Assembly (NCBI RefSeq): GCF_001500125.1
Contig: NZ_LQIV01000001.1
Location: forward strand, 1-64,000
Direction: 5' to 3'
From: Mycobacterium sp. IS-1742
GTDB taxonomy: Bacteria; Actinomycetota; Actinomycetes; Mycobacteriales; Mycobacteriaceae
Length of the DNA: 64,000 bases
Both the position numbers and the translations under genes were made by a program. Position 1 is the stretch's first letter; every line of letters begins with the position of its first letter. Shown here one piece after another: positions 34,161 through 42,145 of this stretch. Under the pieces are notes generated by a model, which was not told the DNA's origin, did no database searches, and saw only the letters and a list, made by a program, of their open reading frames with translations.

Positions 34161-34994
34161 ATGGCTCGCTCCGACGTCCTGGTCACCACCGACTGGGCCG
34201 AGAGCAATCTCGACGCGCCGAACACCGTGTTCGTCGAGGTCGACGAGGACACCTCGGCCTACGACACCGGCCACATCCCCGGCGCCGTTCGGCTCGACTG
34301 GAAGACCGAACTGCAGGACCAGGTCAAGCGTGACTTCGTCGACCAGCAGCAGTTCTCGAAGCTGCTGTCCGACAAGGGCATCGGCAACGACGACACCGTC
34401 ATCCTCTACGGCGGCAACAACAACTGGTTCGCCGCCTACGCCTACTGGTACTTCAAGTTGTACGGCCATGAGAACGTCAAGCTTCTCGACGGCGGCCGCA
34501 AGAAGTGGGAGCTCGACGGCCGTCCGCTGTCCAGCGACCCGGCGGACCGCCCGGCGACCAGCTACACCGCCAAGCAGCCCGACAACACCATCCGGGCCTT
34601 CCGCGATGAGGTGATCGCCGCGATCGGCGCCAAGAACCTGGTCGACGTGCGCTCCCCCGACGAGTTCTCCGGCAAGATCCTCGCCCCGGCGCATCTGCCG
34701 CAGGAGCAGAGCCAGCGCGCCGGCCACATCCCCACGGCCATCAACGTGCCGTGGAGCAAGGCCGCCAACGAGGACGGCACCTTCAAGTCGGATGAGGATC
34801 TCGCCAAGATCTACGCCGACGCCGGCCTGGACGGTGAGAAGGAAACCATCGCCTACTGCCGCATCGGTGAGCGGTCCTCACACACGTGGTTCGTCCTGCA
34901 GGAACTGTTGGGACACAAGAACGTCAAGAACTACGACGGCAGTTGGACGGAATACGGCTCCCTGGTGGGGGCCCCGATCGAGTTGGGAAGTTAG
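34161..34994 (+). CDS. cysA: CysA-type thiosulfate sulfurtransferase (rhodanese)
   Basis: 277 residues with two rhodanese domains; the second carries the active Cys, C233, in AYCRIGERSSHTWF. The RSPDEFSGKI and GHIPTAINVPW segments are family features. It should move sulfane sulfur from thiosulfate to an acceptor. Corresponds to Rv0815c (CysA2/CysA3), annotated there as a putative thiosulfate sulfurtransferase. It lies 29 bp after DUF4395 and 4 bp before sseC, in the operon behind the polycysteine leader. Confidence 0.95.
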   Translation: MARSDVLVTTDWAESNLDAPNTVFVEVDEDTSAYDTGHIPGAVRLDWKTELQDQVKRDFVDQQQFSKLLSDKGIGNDDTVILYGGNNNWFAAYAYWYFKLYGHENVKLLDGGRKKWELDGRPLSSDPADRPATSYTAKQPDNTIRAFRDEVIAAIGAKNLVDVRSPDEFSGKILAPAHLPQEQSQRAGHIPTAINVPWSKAANEDGTFKSDEDLAKIYADAGLDGEKETIAYCRIGERSSHTWFVLQELLGHKNVKNYDGSWTEYGSLVGAPIELGS

Positions 34995-34998
34995 ACAT

Positions 34999-35301
34999 AT
35001 GTGCGCTCCTCCTAAGCAAGGCCTGGTACTGCCCGCCAGCGTCGACCTGGAGAAGGAAACCGTGATCACCGGTCGTGTGGTGGACGGCTCCGGCCAGGCG
35101 GTCGGCGGCGCGTTCGTGCGCCTGCTGGACGCCTCCGACGAGTTCACCGCCGAGGTCGTCGCGTCGGCCACCGGAGACTTCCGGTTCTTCGCCGCGCCGG
35201 GCACCTGGACGCTGCGCGCGCTGTCGAAGGTCGGCAACGGCGACGCCACCGTCGCCCCGTCGGGCGCCGGGATCCACGAGGTCGACGTCAAGGTCGCCTG
35301 A
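34999..35301 (+). CDS. sseC: SseC family protein
   Basis: 100 residues: [44 protein letters not shown], a carboxypeptidase-regulatory (CNA-B-like) beta-sandwich with [17 protein letters not shown]. The early Cys is conserved in SseC. Always paired with the rhodanese CysA in mycobacteria; the exact role in sulfur metabolism is not established. It starts 4 bp after cysA. Confidence 0.92.
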   Translation: MCAPPKQGLVLPASVDLEKETVITGRVVDGSGQAVGGAFVRLLDASDEFTAEVVASATGDFRFFAAPGTWTLRALSKVGNGDATVAPSGAGIHEVDVKVA

Positions 35302-35347
35302 CGAGGAGTCCGGCAATTCAGTCCCGCCTGACGGACTGATCGTTCGC

Positions 35348-35374
35348 CACGCCGGGGCGTCCCGCCCCGGCGTG
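35348..35374 (+). terminator. Terminator of the cysA-sseC operon
   Basis: CACGCCGGGGCG (35348-35359), TCC loop, CGCCCCGGCGTG (35363-35374): a perfect 12-bp stem 46 bp after the sseC stop. No U-tract. It is the likely end of the leader-DUF4395-cysA-sseC transcript. Confidence 0.75.
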
Positions 35375-35489
35375 CGCGTTGACGGATTCGCAAATTTCTG
35401 TGAATTCGCTGCACATCCCACGGCGGTCGGTCACGATGTGGTCAATTCCTGCCTTGTCGCAGGTGTCCACCCCGTTGACAGGACTGATC

Positions 35490-35810
35490 ATGAACGTGAC
35501 GCTCGTCTGCGCGGCCGCTTCCGCAATCGGCGCCGTGGCACTGGCAACCGCACCCGTTGCCGCCGCCGGGCCCGAGGAGGACTTCCTCACCGTCATCCGC
35601 AACGAGGGCATCGTGTGGGAGGCGGTCGACACCCCGGCCGTCCTCGACACCGGCCACGCCGTGTGCTCGGACTGGAGCAACGGCGCCACCTTCGCCGACG
35701 AGGTGTCCGATCTGCTCAGCGTCACCGACTGGACCGACTATCAGGCCGGCGTCTTCATCGGGGCGGCCACGGGCGCCTTCTGCCCCCAGTTCGAGTACAA
35801 GATCGGCTGA
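35490..35810 (+). CDS. Secreted DUF732 protein
   Basis: 106 residues. Signal peptide [26 protein letters not shown], then a small domain with two Cys (VCSDW and AFCPQFEY) that can form a disulfide, matching DUF732, a family of short exported mycobacterial proteins of unknown role. The ATG at 35490 gives a good signal peptide; the frame upstream to 35379 does not. It is separated from sseC by a terminator and so is expressed on its own. Confidence 0.85.
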   Translation: MNVTLVCAAASAIGAVALATAPVAAAGPEEDFLTVIRNEGIVWEAVDTPAVLDTGHAVCSDWSNGATFADEVSDLLSVTDWTDYQAGVFIGAATGAFCPQFEYKIG

Positions 35811-35855
35811 CCGGCCGGACGCGAACCGCGTTCCGCCGGCGGTTAGACTGGTGCC

Positions 35856-35954
35856 GTGGTCCTGTTCTACGAAATCCTGCTGGTGGTGTGCACCTTGGTG
35901 ATCACGTGGTTCGCGCTGTACGCGCTGTACCGCCTCATCACCGACGAGTCGTGA
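35856..35954 (+). CDS. Small (32-residue) membrane protein, coupled to the next gene
   Basis: GTG 35856 to TGA 35952-35954: [19 protein letters not shown], then [13 protein letters not shown]. Nearly the whole peptide is one membrane segment. The stop overlaps the GTG of the nitrobindin-like gene (GTGA), a sign of coupled translation and so of a real coding frame. No function known; too short for usual gene finders. Confidence 0.7.
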   Translation: MVLFYEILLVVCTLVITWFALYALYRLITDES

Positions 35955-36625
35955 CCGCGCCGCACGACCCCGAAGACCCCGCCGGTTCCATCTTCTCGAC
36001 ATCCGGCGACCGTGCCGTAGCGGACGCCGCCGAACGGGCCAAAGTCACTGCGTCGCGCAACATCCCCGCCTTCGACGATCTGCCCCTGCCCGCGGACACC
36101 GCAAACCTGCGCAAGGGCGTCGACTTCAACGACTCGCTGCTGGCGCTGCTGCCGTTGGTCGGCGTGTGGCGCGGTGAGGGCGAAGGCCGTGGCCCCCACG
36201 GCGACTACCGGTTCGGTCAGCAGATCGTCGTCTCCCACGACGGTGGCGACTACCTGAACTGGGAAGCCCGATCGTGGCGGCTGACCGAGTCGGGTGAGTA
36301 CGAGCGGGTGTGGTTGCGGGAGACGGGGTTCTGGCGTTTCGTCACCGACCCCGGTGACCCTTCCGAATCGCAGGCGATCGAACTCCTGCTCGCCCATTCG
36401 GCCGGCTACATCGAATTGTTCTACGGCCGCCCACGCAACCAGTCGTCGTGGGAGTTGGTGACCGACGCGCTGGCCCGTAGCAAGTCCGGGATGCTCGTCG
36501 GCGGCGCGAAGCGGCTCTACGGCATCGTCGAGGGCGGCGATCTGGCTTACGTCGAGGAACGCGTGGACGCCGACGGCGGGCTGGTGCCCCACCTGTCGGC
36601 GCGGCTGTCGAGGTTCGCCGGATAG
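35951..36625 (+). CDS. Nitrobindin / FABP-like beta-barrel protein
   Basis: 224 residues. After a 75-residue variable N-terminal part, the barrel starts at [14 protein letters not shown] (GxWxGxG), then [18 protein letters not shown], and ends with [14 protein letters not shown], where the His is at the place of the haem ligand of nitrobindins. The homologue Rv0813c has a solved fatty-acid-binding-protein-like barrel. Possible ligand: haem or a fatty acid. Start GTG overlaps the stop of the small membrane protein. Confidence 0.9.
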   Translation: MTAPHDPEDPAGSIFSTSGDRAVADAAERAKVTASRNIPAFDDLPLPADTANLRKGVDFNDSLLALLPLVGVWRGEGEGRGPHGDYRFGQQIVVSHDGGDYLNWEARSWRLTESGEYERVWLRETGFWRFVTDPGDPSESQAIELLLAHSAGYIELFYGRPRNQSSWELVTDALARSKSGMLVGGAKRLYGIVEGGDLAYVEERVDADGGLVPHLSARLSRFAG

Positions 36626-36876
36626 TGGGCGTGCGGACGATCACGGCGGTTCTGGCCGCCGCGGGGCTGTTGGCGGCGTGCTCGGCCGAGGAGTCGCCGT
36701 CGGAGACCGGCCCCTCGTCGAACCCGAGCGGACACGGCTCGTACGCGGAGTGCCTCAACGAGCACGGTGTGCCCGCCGCGCCCGGCCCGAACACCGGACC
36801 ACCCGCCGGTGTGGACCGGGCGGCGTGGGACGAGGCGTTGAAGTCCTGCGCGTCGCTGGCGCCGGGACCGGGCTGA
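36625..36876 (+). CDS. Small lipoprotein
   Basis: 83 residues from GTG 36625, which overlaps the last base of the preceding stop. The signal peptide GVRTITAVLAAAGLLAAC has a lipobox LAAC; the mature part is Ser/Pro/Gly-rich with two Cys (AECLNEHG and KSCASL). Expected in the cell envelope, function unknown. Probably co-transcribed with the nitrobindin gene. Confidence 0.78.
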   Translation: MGVRTITAVLAAAGLLAACSAEESPSETGPSSNPSGHGSYAECLNEHGVPAAPGPNTGPPAGVDRAAWDEALKSCASLAPGPG

Positions 36877-36909
36877 CGCGGGAGCGTCAAGACCCCCGGA
36901 TATGGGCGA

Positions 36910-36956
36910 CCCCCGAGCCGTTGGTTCCTGGTTGGACGGACCGAGGGGCTCGGGGG
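36910..36956. terminator. Hairpin after the lipoprotein gene
   Basis: CCCCCGAGCC (36910-36919) pairs with GGCTCGGGGG (36947-36956), 27-nt loop, 33 bp after the lipoprotein stop and before the convergent pabC end. The rest of 36877-37137 holds no gene that I can recognise. Confidence 0.55.
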
Positions 36957-37137
36957 CCGGGTGACTGCGGGGAATTCGCCAGCGCACTCAGGTCGGTGCT
37001 CGACTTCCCCGGTGCTGCTAGCGGGCAGCCACCTCACATGTCCATAAGTCACTCAATTTGTCGGACCACCTCCTTCCCTGTGTACGAGCGACCGTACCCG
37101 CGGATGCTCGCACCGACAAGGAATTATCGGTACGCCG

Positions 37138-38016
37138 TCAGCGATCGCTGACGATGGCCGCGTCGACCAGCGCGGCCATCTCGCCCGCCAGCGGCGTCGG
37201 CCGCAGCCGCGCGCCGTCGAGCGTGTGCACCCGGGCCGCCAGCGTGATGCTCGATATCAGCCAAACACCTTGTGCCGCAATCAGATCAGCAGGGACCAGC
37301 GCCCGGTAGTCACAGTCGTACCCCTTGTTGCGCGCCACCTCGAACAGCGCCTGCTGGGTGGTGCCGCGCAGGATCGGATACCACGGCGGTGGGGTCAGCA
37401 GCCCCAATCCGCCGTCTTCCATCTCGGTGGCGATCACGACCGTCGACCGCGGCCCCTCCAGGACGTGGCCGTCGGAACTGACGAAGACGACGTCACCGGC
37501 GCCCTGCTTCTCGGCGTGCCGCAGCGCGGCCATGTTCACCGCGTAGGACAGCGTTTTCGCTCCCGCGAGCAGCCACGGCAGGTCGGCGGCGCCGGTCGGC
37601 AGCCCCCGCGCCAGCGTCAGCGCCGCCACCCCGTCCCGGCGGGCGGCCGCGACCCGGCCCGGCAGCGCACCGATCGTGACGAAAGCGGTGGGCGCTCCGC
37701 CGCTTTCGCGGCCCCGGCTGTACACCAACCGCAGCACCCCTTCGTCACCGCCGTCCGCCGTCCAGCGGTGCACCGCGGTGGTCACCGCCGAACGCCAGCC
37801 CGGCAGATCCGGGGTGGGCAGCTCCATCAGCCGCGCCGACTGGGTGAGCCGCCCGAGGTGCGCCTCCAGCAGACAGGGACGACCGTCGCGTACCAGCAGG
37901 GTCTCGAAGATGCCGTCACCGCGGACGGCGGCCAGGTCGTCGGCATGCAACAGGGGTGTCTGCGCGTCGTGGACGACACCGTCGAGGGTGACGACCACAG
38001 CGGGTCCGCTCGCCAT
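37138..38016 (-). CDS. pabC: Aminodeoxychorismate lyase-like PLP enzyme (class IV)
   Basis: 292 residues of the branched-chain aminotransferase/lyase fold type IV. PLP lysine K154 in LLAGAKTLSYAVNM, plus LHADDLAAVRGDGIFETL at the N-terminus and DVVFVSSDGHVLEGPRSTV later. Rv0812 at the same place acts as a 4-amino-4-deoxychorismate lyase (folate pathway), though D-amino acid aminotransferase activity also exists in the family. It is divergent from the ygfZ gene (32 bp). Confidence 0.85.
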   Translation of the reverse strand: MASGPAVVVTLDGVVHDAQTPLLHADDLAAVRGDGIFETLLVRDGRPCLLEAHLGRLTQSARLMELPTPDLPGWRSAVTTAVHRWTADGGDEGVLRLVYSRGRESGGAPTAFVTIGALPGRVAAARRDGVAALTLARGLPTGAADLPWLLAGAKTLSYAVNMAALRHAEKQGAGDVVFVSSDGHVLEGPRSTVVIATEMEDGGLGLLTPPPWYPILRGTTQQALFEVARNKGYDCDYRALVPADLIAAQGVWLISSITLAARVHTLDGARLRPTPLAGEMAALVDAAIVSDR

Positions 38017-38048
38017 GGCCCACCAGCGTAGACCCGTAGAGTTGACCT
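38017..38048. promoter_or_regulatory. Divergent promoter between pabC and ygfZ
   Basis: TAGAGT (38037-38042) lies 6 nt before the plus-strand ATG; on the minus strand TACGCT (complement of 38025-38030) lies 8 nt before the pabC ATG. Both suggest leaderless or near-leaderless mRNAs within a 32-bp gap. Confidence 0.5.
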
Positions 38049-39119
38049 ATGTCAGCAGTACCCGTGCCCGAAGGACCGGATGCCGGGGCGGTGTGGCACC
38101 ACGGCGACCCGCTCGGCGAACAGCGTGCCGCAGCCGACGGCGCCGTCGTCGTCGACCGCTCGCACCGCGCCACCCTCACCCTGACGGGCGGTGAACGCCG
38201 GTCCTGGCTGCACACCATCTCGAGCCAGCATGTCAGCGAACAACCCGACGGCACGGTCACCCAGAACCTGAGCCTCGACGGTCAGGGCCGGGTGGAGGAC
38301 CACTGGTGGCAGACCGAACTCGGCGGCGCGCTCCACCTCGACACCGAGCCCTGGCGGGGCGATCCGCTGTTGGCCTACCTGCGCAAGATGGTGTTCTGGG
38401 CCGACGTGACCATCGAGCCCGCGGACCTCGCGGTGTTGTCACTGCTGGGTCCCGCGCTGGCCGACACGCCCGTCCTCGACGCATTGGGGCTGGATTCGCT
38501 ACCGGCGGAATCGGCCGCGACGGCGCTGCCGGGCGGTGGTTTCGTGCGACGGCTGCCCGCCGCCGGACTCGAGGTCGACCTGGTGGTGCCCCGGGCGCAG
38601 GCCGACGACTGGCAGAGCCGGCTCACCGCCGCGGGCGTCCGCCCGGCCGGGGTGTGGGCCTACGAGGCGCACCGGGTGGCCACCCTGCGAGCCCGGCTCG
38701 GCGTCGACACCGACGAACGCACCATCCCGCACGAGGTCGGTTGGATCGGCAGCGCGGTGCACCTGGACAAGGGCTGCTACCGCGGACAGGAGACGGTCGC
38801 ACGCGTCCACAACCTGGGAAAACCGCCCCGCATGCTGGTTCGGCTGCACCTCGACGGGACCACTGACCGCCCCTCCACCGGTGACCCGGTGCTCGCAGGC
38901 GGCCGCACCGTCGGGCGGCTGGGCACCGTCGTCGAGCACATCGACGACGGTCCGGTGGCGCTCGCGCTCGTCAAGCGGGGCCTGCCCGCTGACACGCCGC
39001 TGACCACCGGCGGAGAGGTCGAGGCGACCGCGGTCATCGACGCCGACTCCCTGCCGGACACCGAACACGTGGGCGCGGGCCGGCTCGCCGTGGAGCGGCT
39101 CCGGGGCGGCGGCCGGTGA
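38049..39119 (+). CDS. ygfZ: YgfZ/GcvT-like folate-binding Fe-S cluster repair protein
   Basis: 356 residues with the GcvT fold. The diagnostic YgfZ motif KGCYRGQE at 241-248 is complete. YgfZ uses folate to help assemble or repair certain Fe-S enzymes. Rv0811c is the counterpart. ATG at 38049. It may work with the neighbouring PabC, which makes folate precursor; this link is only by position. Confidence 0.92.
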   Translation: MSAVPVPEGPDAGAVWHHGDPLGEQRAAADGAVVVDRSHRATLTLTGGERRSWLHTISSQHVSEQPDGTVTQNLSLDGQGRVEDHWWQTELGGALHLDTEPWRGDPLLAYLRKMVFWADVTIEPADLAVLSLLGPALADTPVLDALGLDSLPAESAATALPGGGFVRRLPAAGLEVDLVVPRAQADDWQSRLTAAGVRPAGVWAYEAHRVATLRARLGVDTDERTIPHEVGWIGSAVHLDKGCYRGQETVARVHNLGKPPRMLVRLHLDGTTDRPSTGDPVLAGGRTVGRLGTVVEHIDDGPVALALVKRGLPADTPLTTGGEVEATAVIDADSLPDTEHVGAGRLAVERLRGGGR

Positions 39120-39185
39120 GTCTGGTCACCGCTGACGAGGGCATGCCAGCACACGGCGGGCGGGCACGCTAAAGTGTTGGCAGGA

Positions 39186-39240
39186 CAATAACGACATCGG
39201 AGAATCGGAGCCGCCTGTTCTCAGGGCCGCTCCGTTATTG
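39186..39240 (+). promoter_or_regulatory. Inverted repeat in the 5' region of the DUF3073 gene
   Basis: CAATAACG (39186-39193) and CGTTATTG (39233-39240) frame a 39-nt region that also holds CGGAG/CTCCG. The stem would lie just before the AGGGGG-like ribosome site (39245-39250) of the DUF3073 gene. Either an RNA structure or a spaced operator. Confidence 0.35.
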
Positions 39241-39256
39241 CGCGAGGGGGTCCCCT

Positions 39257-39436
39257 ATGGGCCGCGGCCGGGCGAAGGCGAAGCAGACGAAGGTTGCTCG
39301 TGACCTGAAGTACAGCTCGCCACAAACTGACTTCGAACGGCTACAGCGCGAGCTGTCGGGCGGGTCCGACGACATCGACCACGGCGACGGCTTGGCCGAG
39401 GACCAGTGGGCACCCGAGGACGACTGGCGCCGCTAG
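39257..39436 (+). CDS. DUF3073 protein
   Basis: A 59-residue conserved actinobacterial protein: MGRGRAKAKQTKVARDLKYS, then PQTDFERLQRELSGG and an acidic tail ending EDQWAPEDDWRR. The basic N-terminus and acidic C-terminus suggest nucleic-acid or protein binding; function unknown. Homologue Rv0810c is between ygfZ and purM in M. tuberculosis too. The ATG follows a GAGGGGG site. It converges with purM (13 bp gap). Confidence 0.92.
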   Translation: MGRGRAKAKQTKVARDLKYSSPQTDFERLQRELSGGSDDIDHGDGLAEDQWAPEDDWRR

Positions 39437-39449
39437 TACCGCCGCACCT

Positions 39450-40523
39450 TCAGAACCGCGGGTGCTGACCCACCAGCAGCGCCCGTGGCTCGTCCTTGCC
39501 GCCCTTCTTGACGGTTCCGAGCGTCCAGCTGTCGATGTGGCGGGCGGTCAGGATGGCCAGCGCGCGGTCGGTGTCCTCCGGAGCGACGACGGCCACCATG
39601 CCGATGCCCATGTTGAACGTCTTCTCCATCTCGGTGCGCTCGATGCGGCCGCGCTGGGCGATCATCTGGAACACCGGCGCGGGCGTCCAGGTGCCGCGGT
39701 CGAGTTCCGCCATCAGACCATGGGGCACGACACGCTCGAGGTTTCCCGCGAGCCCGCCGCCGGTGATGTGGCAGAACGTGCGCACCTGGGTCTCGGCGGC
39801 CAGCGCCAGGCAGTTCTTGGCGTAGATGCGGGTCGGCTCGAGCAGCTCCTCGCCCAGGGTGCGACCGAACTCCTCGACATGGCCGGCCAGGTTCATCCGG
39901 TCGATCTCGAGCAGGACCTTGCGGGCCAATGAGTAGCCATTGGAGTGCAGGCCCGACGATCCCATCGCGATGATCACGTCACCGGGGCGGACCCGGTCGG
40001 GACCCAGCACGTCGTCGGCCTCGACGATGCCGACCCCGGTCGCCGAGATGTCGTAGTGGTCCGGGGCCATCAGGCCGGGATGTTCGGCCGTCTCGCCGCC
40101 CAGGAGCGCGCAGCCGGCGAGTACGCAGCCCTCGGCTATCCCGGCGACCAACTGGCTCACCCGCTCGGGAACCGTGCGCCCGACGGCGATGTAGTCCTGC
40201 AGGAACAGCGGCTCGGCGCCGCACACCACGAGGTCGTCGACGACCATCGCGACCAGGTCGAGCCCGACCGTGTCGTGCTTGTCCATCGCCTGGGCGACGG
40301 CCAGTTTGGTTCCGACACCGTCGGTCGACGAGGCCAGCACGGGTTCGCGGTAGCCGCCGCGCAGTGCGAACAGGCCGGCGAACCCGCCGAGCCCGCCACG
40401 CACCTCTGGGCGGGTGGCTTTCGCGGCCAGCGGTTTGAAGAGTTCGACGGCGCGGTCACCGGCCTCGATGTCCACACCGGCCGACGCATAGGAAATGCCG
40501 TGTTGTTCGGCGCGCTCGGTCAT
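39450..40523 (-). CDS. purM: PurM, phosphoribosylformylglycinamidine cyclo-ligase (AIR synthetase)
   Basis: 357 residues with the ATP-binding DGVGTKLAVAQ, the GGETAEHPG loop and GSSGLHSNGYSLAR, all diagnostic of AIR synthetase (fifth step of purine synthesis). The start is MTERAEQHGISYASAGVD (40523); the open frame goes 15 residues further without family similarity. It lies 1.6 kb from purF with two other genes in between on the opposite strand. Confidence 0.97.
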   Translation of the reverse strand: MTERAEQHGISYASAGVDIEAGDRAVELFKPLAAKATRPEVRGGLGGFAGLFALRGGYREPVLASSTDGVGTKLAVAQAMDKHDTVGLDLVAMVVDDLVVCGAEPLFLQDYIAVGRTVPERVSQLVAGIAEGCVLAGCALLGGETAEHPGLMAPDHYDISATGVGIVEADDVLGPDRVRPGDVIIAMGSSGLHSNGYSLARKVLLEIDRMNLAGHVEEFGRTLGEELLEPTRIYAKNCLALAAETQVRTFCHITGGGLAGNLERVVPHGLMAELDRGTWTPAPVFQMIAQRGRIERTEMEKTFNMGIGMVAVVAPEDTDRALAILTARHIDSWTLGTVKKGGKDEPRALLVGQHPRF

Positions 40524-40630
40524 CGAGGGAAAGGCTACCGGTCGCGGCGTGGAGACGGTAAACGCCATCGGCGATCCCTGCCTGCGCGTTTCCCCACGGC
40601 CGGGTCACCGGTGTGACACCGTTGGCGCCC

Positions 40631-41065
40631 ATGAACCCCACGCGCGTTGCCATCATGGCCGCGGCAATCACTTTCGCGGCAGCCACGGCGCAGGCGGCGA
40701 CCGCGGCGGCCACCCCTGCCCGGGACACCCAGGGCACGATCCTGTGGGAGATGACGGACGCCGGGACCGACTACGTCTTCCGGGAGATCACGATCGCCCC
40801 GGGTGGGAGCACCGGCTGGCATTCCCATCCGGGTCAGCTGTTTGCCACCGTCAAGGAGGGCGTGCTGCTGCACCACCGGGCGGACTGTTCGGTCGACGGT
40901 TTCTATGTCGCCGGTCAGGACATCAGCGAGAAGGGCGGCCCGGGCTACGTGCACATCGGCCGCAACGTCGGTCCGACACCGCTGGTCCTGCAGGTTCTCT
41001 ACCTCAATCCGGCCGGTGCGCCACTCGCCGACGACGCACCCGATCCCGGCTGTGGGTTTGCCTGA
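40631..41065 (+). CDS. Secreted cupin protein
   Basis: 144 residues. Signal peptide MNPTRVAIMAAAITFAAATAQAATAA, then a single cupin: GWHSHPGQLFATVKEG with two His and one Gln at the metal positions, and later a YVHIGRNVG strand. Similar proteins are found exported in many mycobacteria; substrate unknown. Start at ATG 40631 is chosen for the signal peptide. Confidence 0.83.
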   Translation: MNPTRVAIMAAAITFAAATAQAATAAATPARDTQGTILWEMTDAGTDYVFREITIAPGGSTGWHSHPGQLFATVKEGVLLHHRADCSVDGFYVAGQDISEKGGPGYVHIGRNVGPTPLVLQVLYLNPAGAPLADDAPDPGCGFA

Positions 41066-41136
41066 CCCGTTCGGCGGTCATCCGTGCGCGTACCGGCTCC
41101 GAATCACAGGGGACGGCAACGGAACGGAGATCTGGC

Positions 41137-42114
41137 GTGGTGGACAACATCCGGTGCTTGGTGACGGGCGCGACGGGCTACATCGGCGGTCGACTCGTCC
41201 CCGCACTGCTCGACCGGGGCCTGCAGGTCCGCGCGATGGCCCGCACCCCCGGCAAGCTCGATGACGCGCCGTGGCGCGCACAGGTCGAGGTGGCGAAGGG
41301 CGACCTGACGGATCGTGATTCGCTCGCGGCGGCCTTCGACGGGGTGGACGTCGTCTACTACCTCGTGCACTCGATGGGCACGTCGGCGAACTTCGTCGCC
41401 GAAGAAGCCGAGTCGGCCCGCAACGTGGTGGCCGCGGCCGAGCAGGCGGGGGTCCGGCGGGTGGTGTACCTCAGCGGCCTGCATCCCGAGGGTGTCGAGC
41501 TGTCGCGGCACCTGGCCTCGCGCACCGAGGTGGGCGAGATCCTCATCGACTCCGGAATCGAGACGGTGGTGCTGCAGGCCGGCATCGTCGTCGGGTCGGG
41601 GTCGGCGTCGTTCGAGATGATCCGCCACCTGACCGACCGGCTGCCGGTCATGACCGCGCCGAAGTGGGTGCACAACACCATTCAGCCGATCTCCATCGAC
41701 GACGCCCTGTACTACCTGGTCGAGGCCGCCACCGCGGTGGTGCCGACGTCGCGGACATGGGACATCGGGGGCCCCGACGTCCTCGAGTACGGCGATGCCA
41801 TGCAGGTCTACGCCGACCTCGCCGGGTTGCGCCCCCGCCGGTTCGTGGTGCTGCCGTGGTTGACGCCGACGCTGGCCAGTCGGTGGGTCGGTCTGGTCAC
41901 GCCGATCTCGTCGGGGCTGGCCCGGCCGCTGGTCGAATCGCTGGAATGCGATGCGGTCGTGCACGAACACGACATCGACACGGTCATCCCGCGCCCGCCG
42001 GGGGGCCTGACCGGTTACCGCGAGGCGGTCGCCGCGGCGCTGCGGCAGAACGGCACCGCCGCCACCGGGGGCAGGCGTCAGCTGTTGCGGTTCAGTCCCG
42101 CGGTCGCCCAGTAG
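41137..42114 (+). CDS. NAD(P)H-binding atypical SDR protein
   Basis: 325 residues. The nucleotide loop GATGYIG at 11-17 follows a short strand, then DVVYYLVHSMG and VVYLSGLHPEG. There is no clear YxxxK pair, so it is of the atypical SDR (NmrA/complex I NDUFA9-like) branch, and its role may be sensing or stabilising rather than catalysis. It starts at GTG 41137, 72 bp after the cupin gene, with a GGAACGGAG site. Confidence 0.85.
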   Translation: MVDNIRCLVTGATGYIGGRLVPALLDRGLQVRAMARTPGKLDDAPWRAQVEVAKGDLTDRDSLAAAFDGVDVVYYLVHSMGTSANFVAEEAESARNVVAAAEQAGVRRVVYLSGLHPEGVELSRHLASRTEVGEILIDSGIETVVLQAGIVVGSGSASFEMIRHLTDRLPVMTAPKWVHNTIQPISIDDALYYLVEAATAVVPTSRTWDIGGPDVLEYGDAMQVYADLAGLRPRRFVVLPWLTPTLASRWVGLVTPISSGLARPLVESLECDAVVHEHDIDTVIPRPPGGLTGYREAVAAALRQNGTAATGGRRQLLRFSPAVAQ

Positions 42115-42145
42115 GGGCGTCAGGGTCGGCACGACGGCCGACCCG

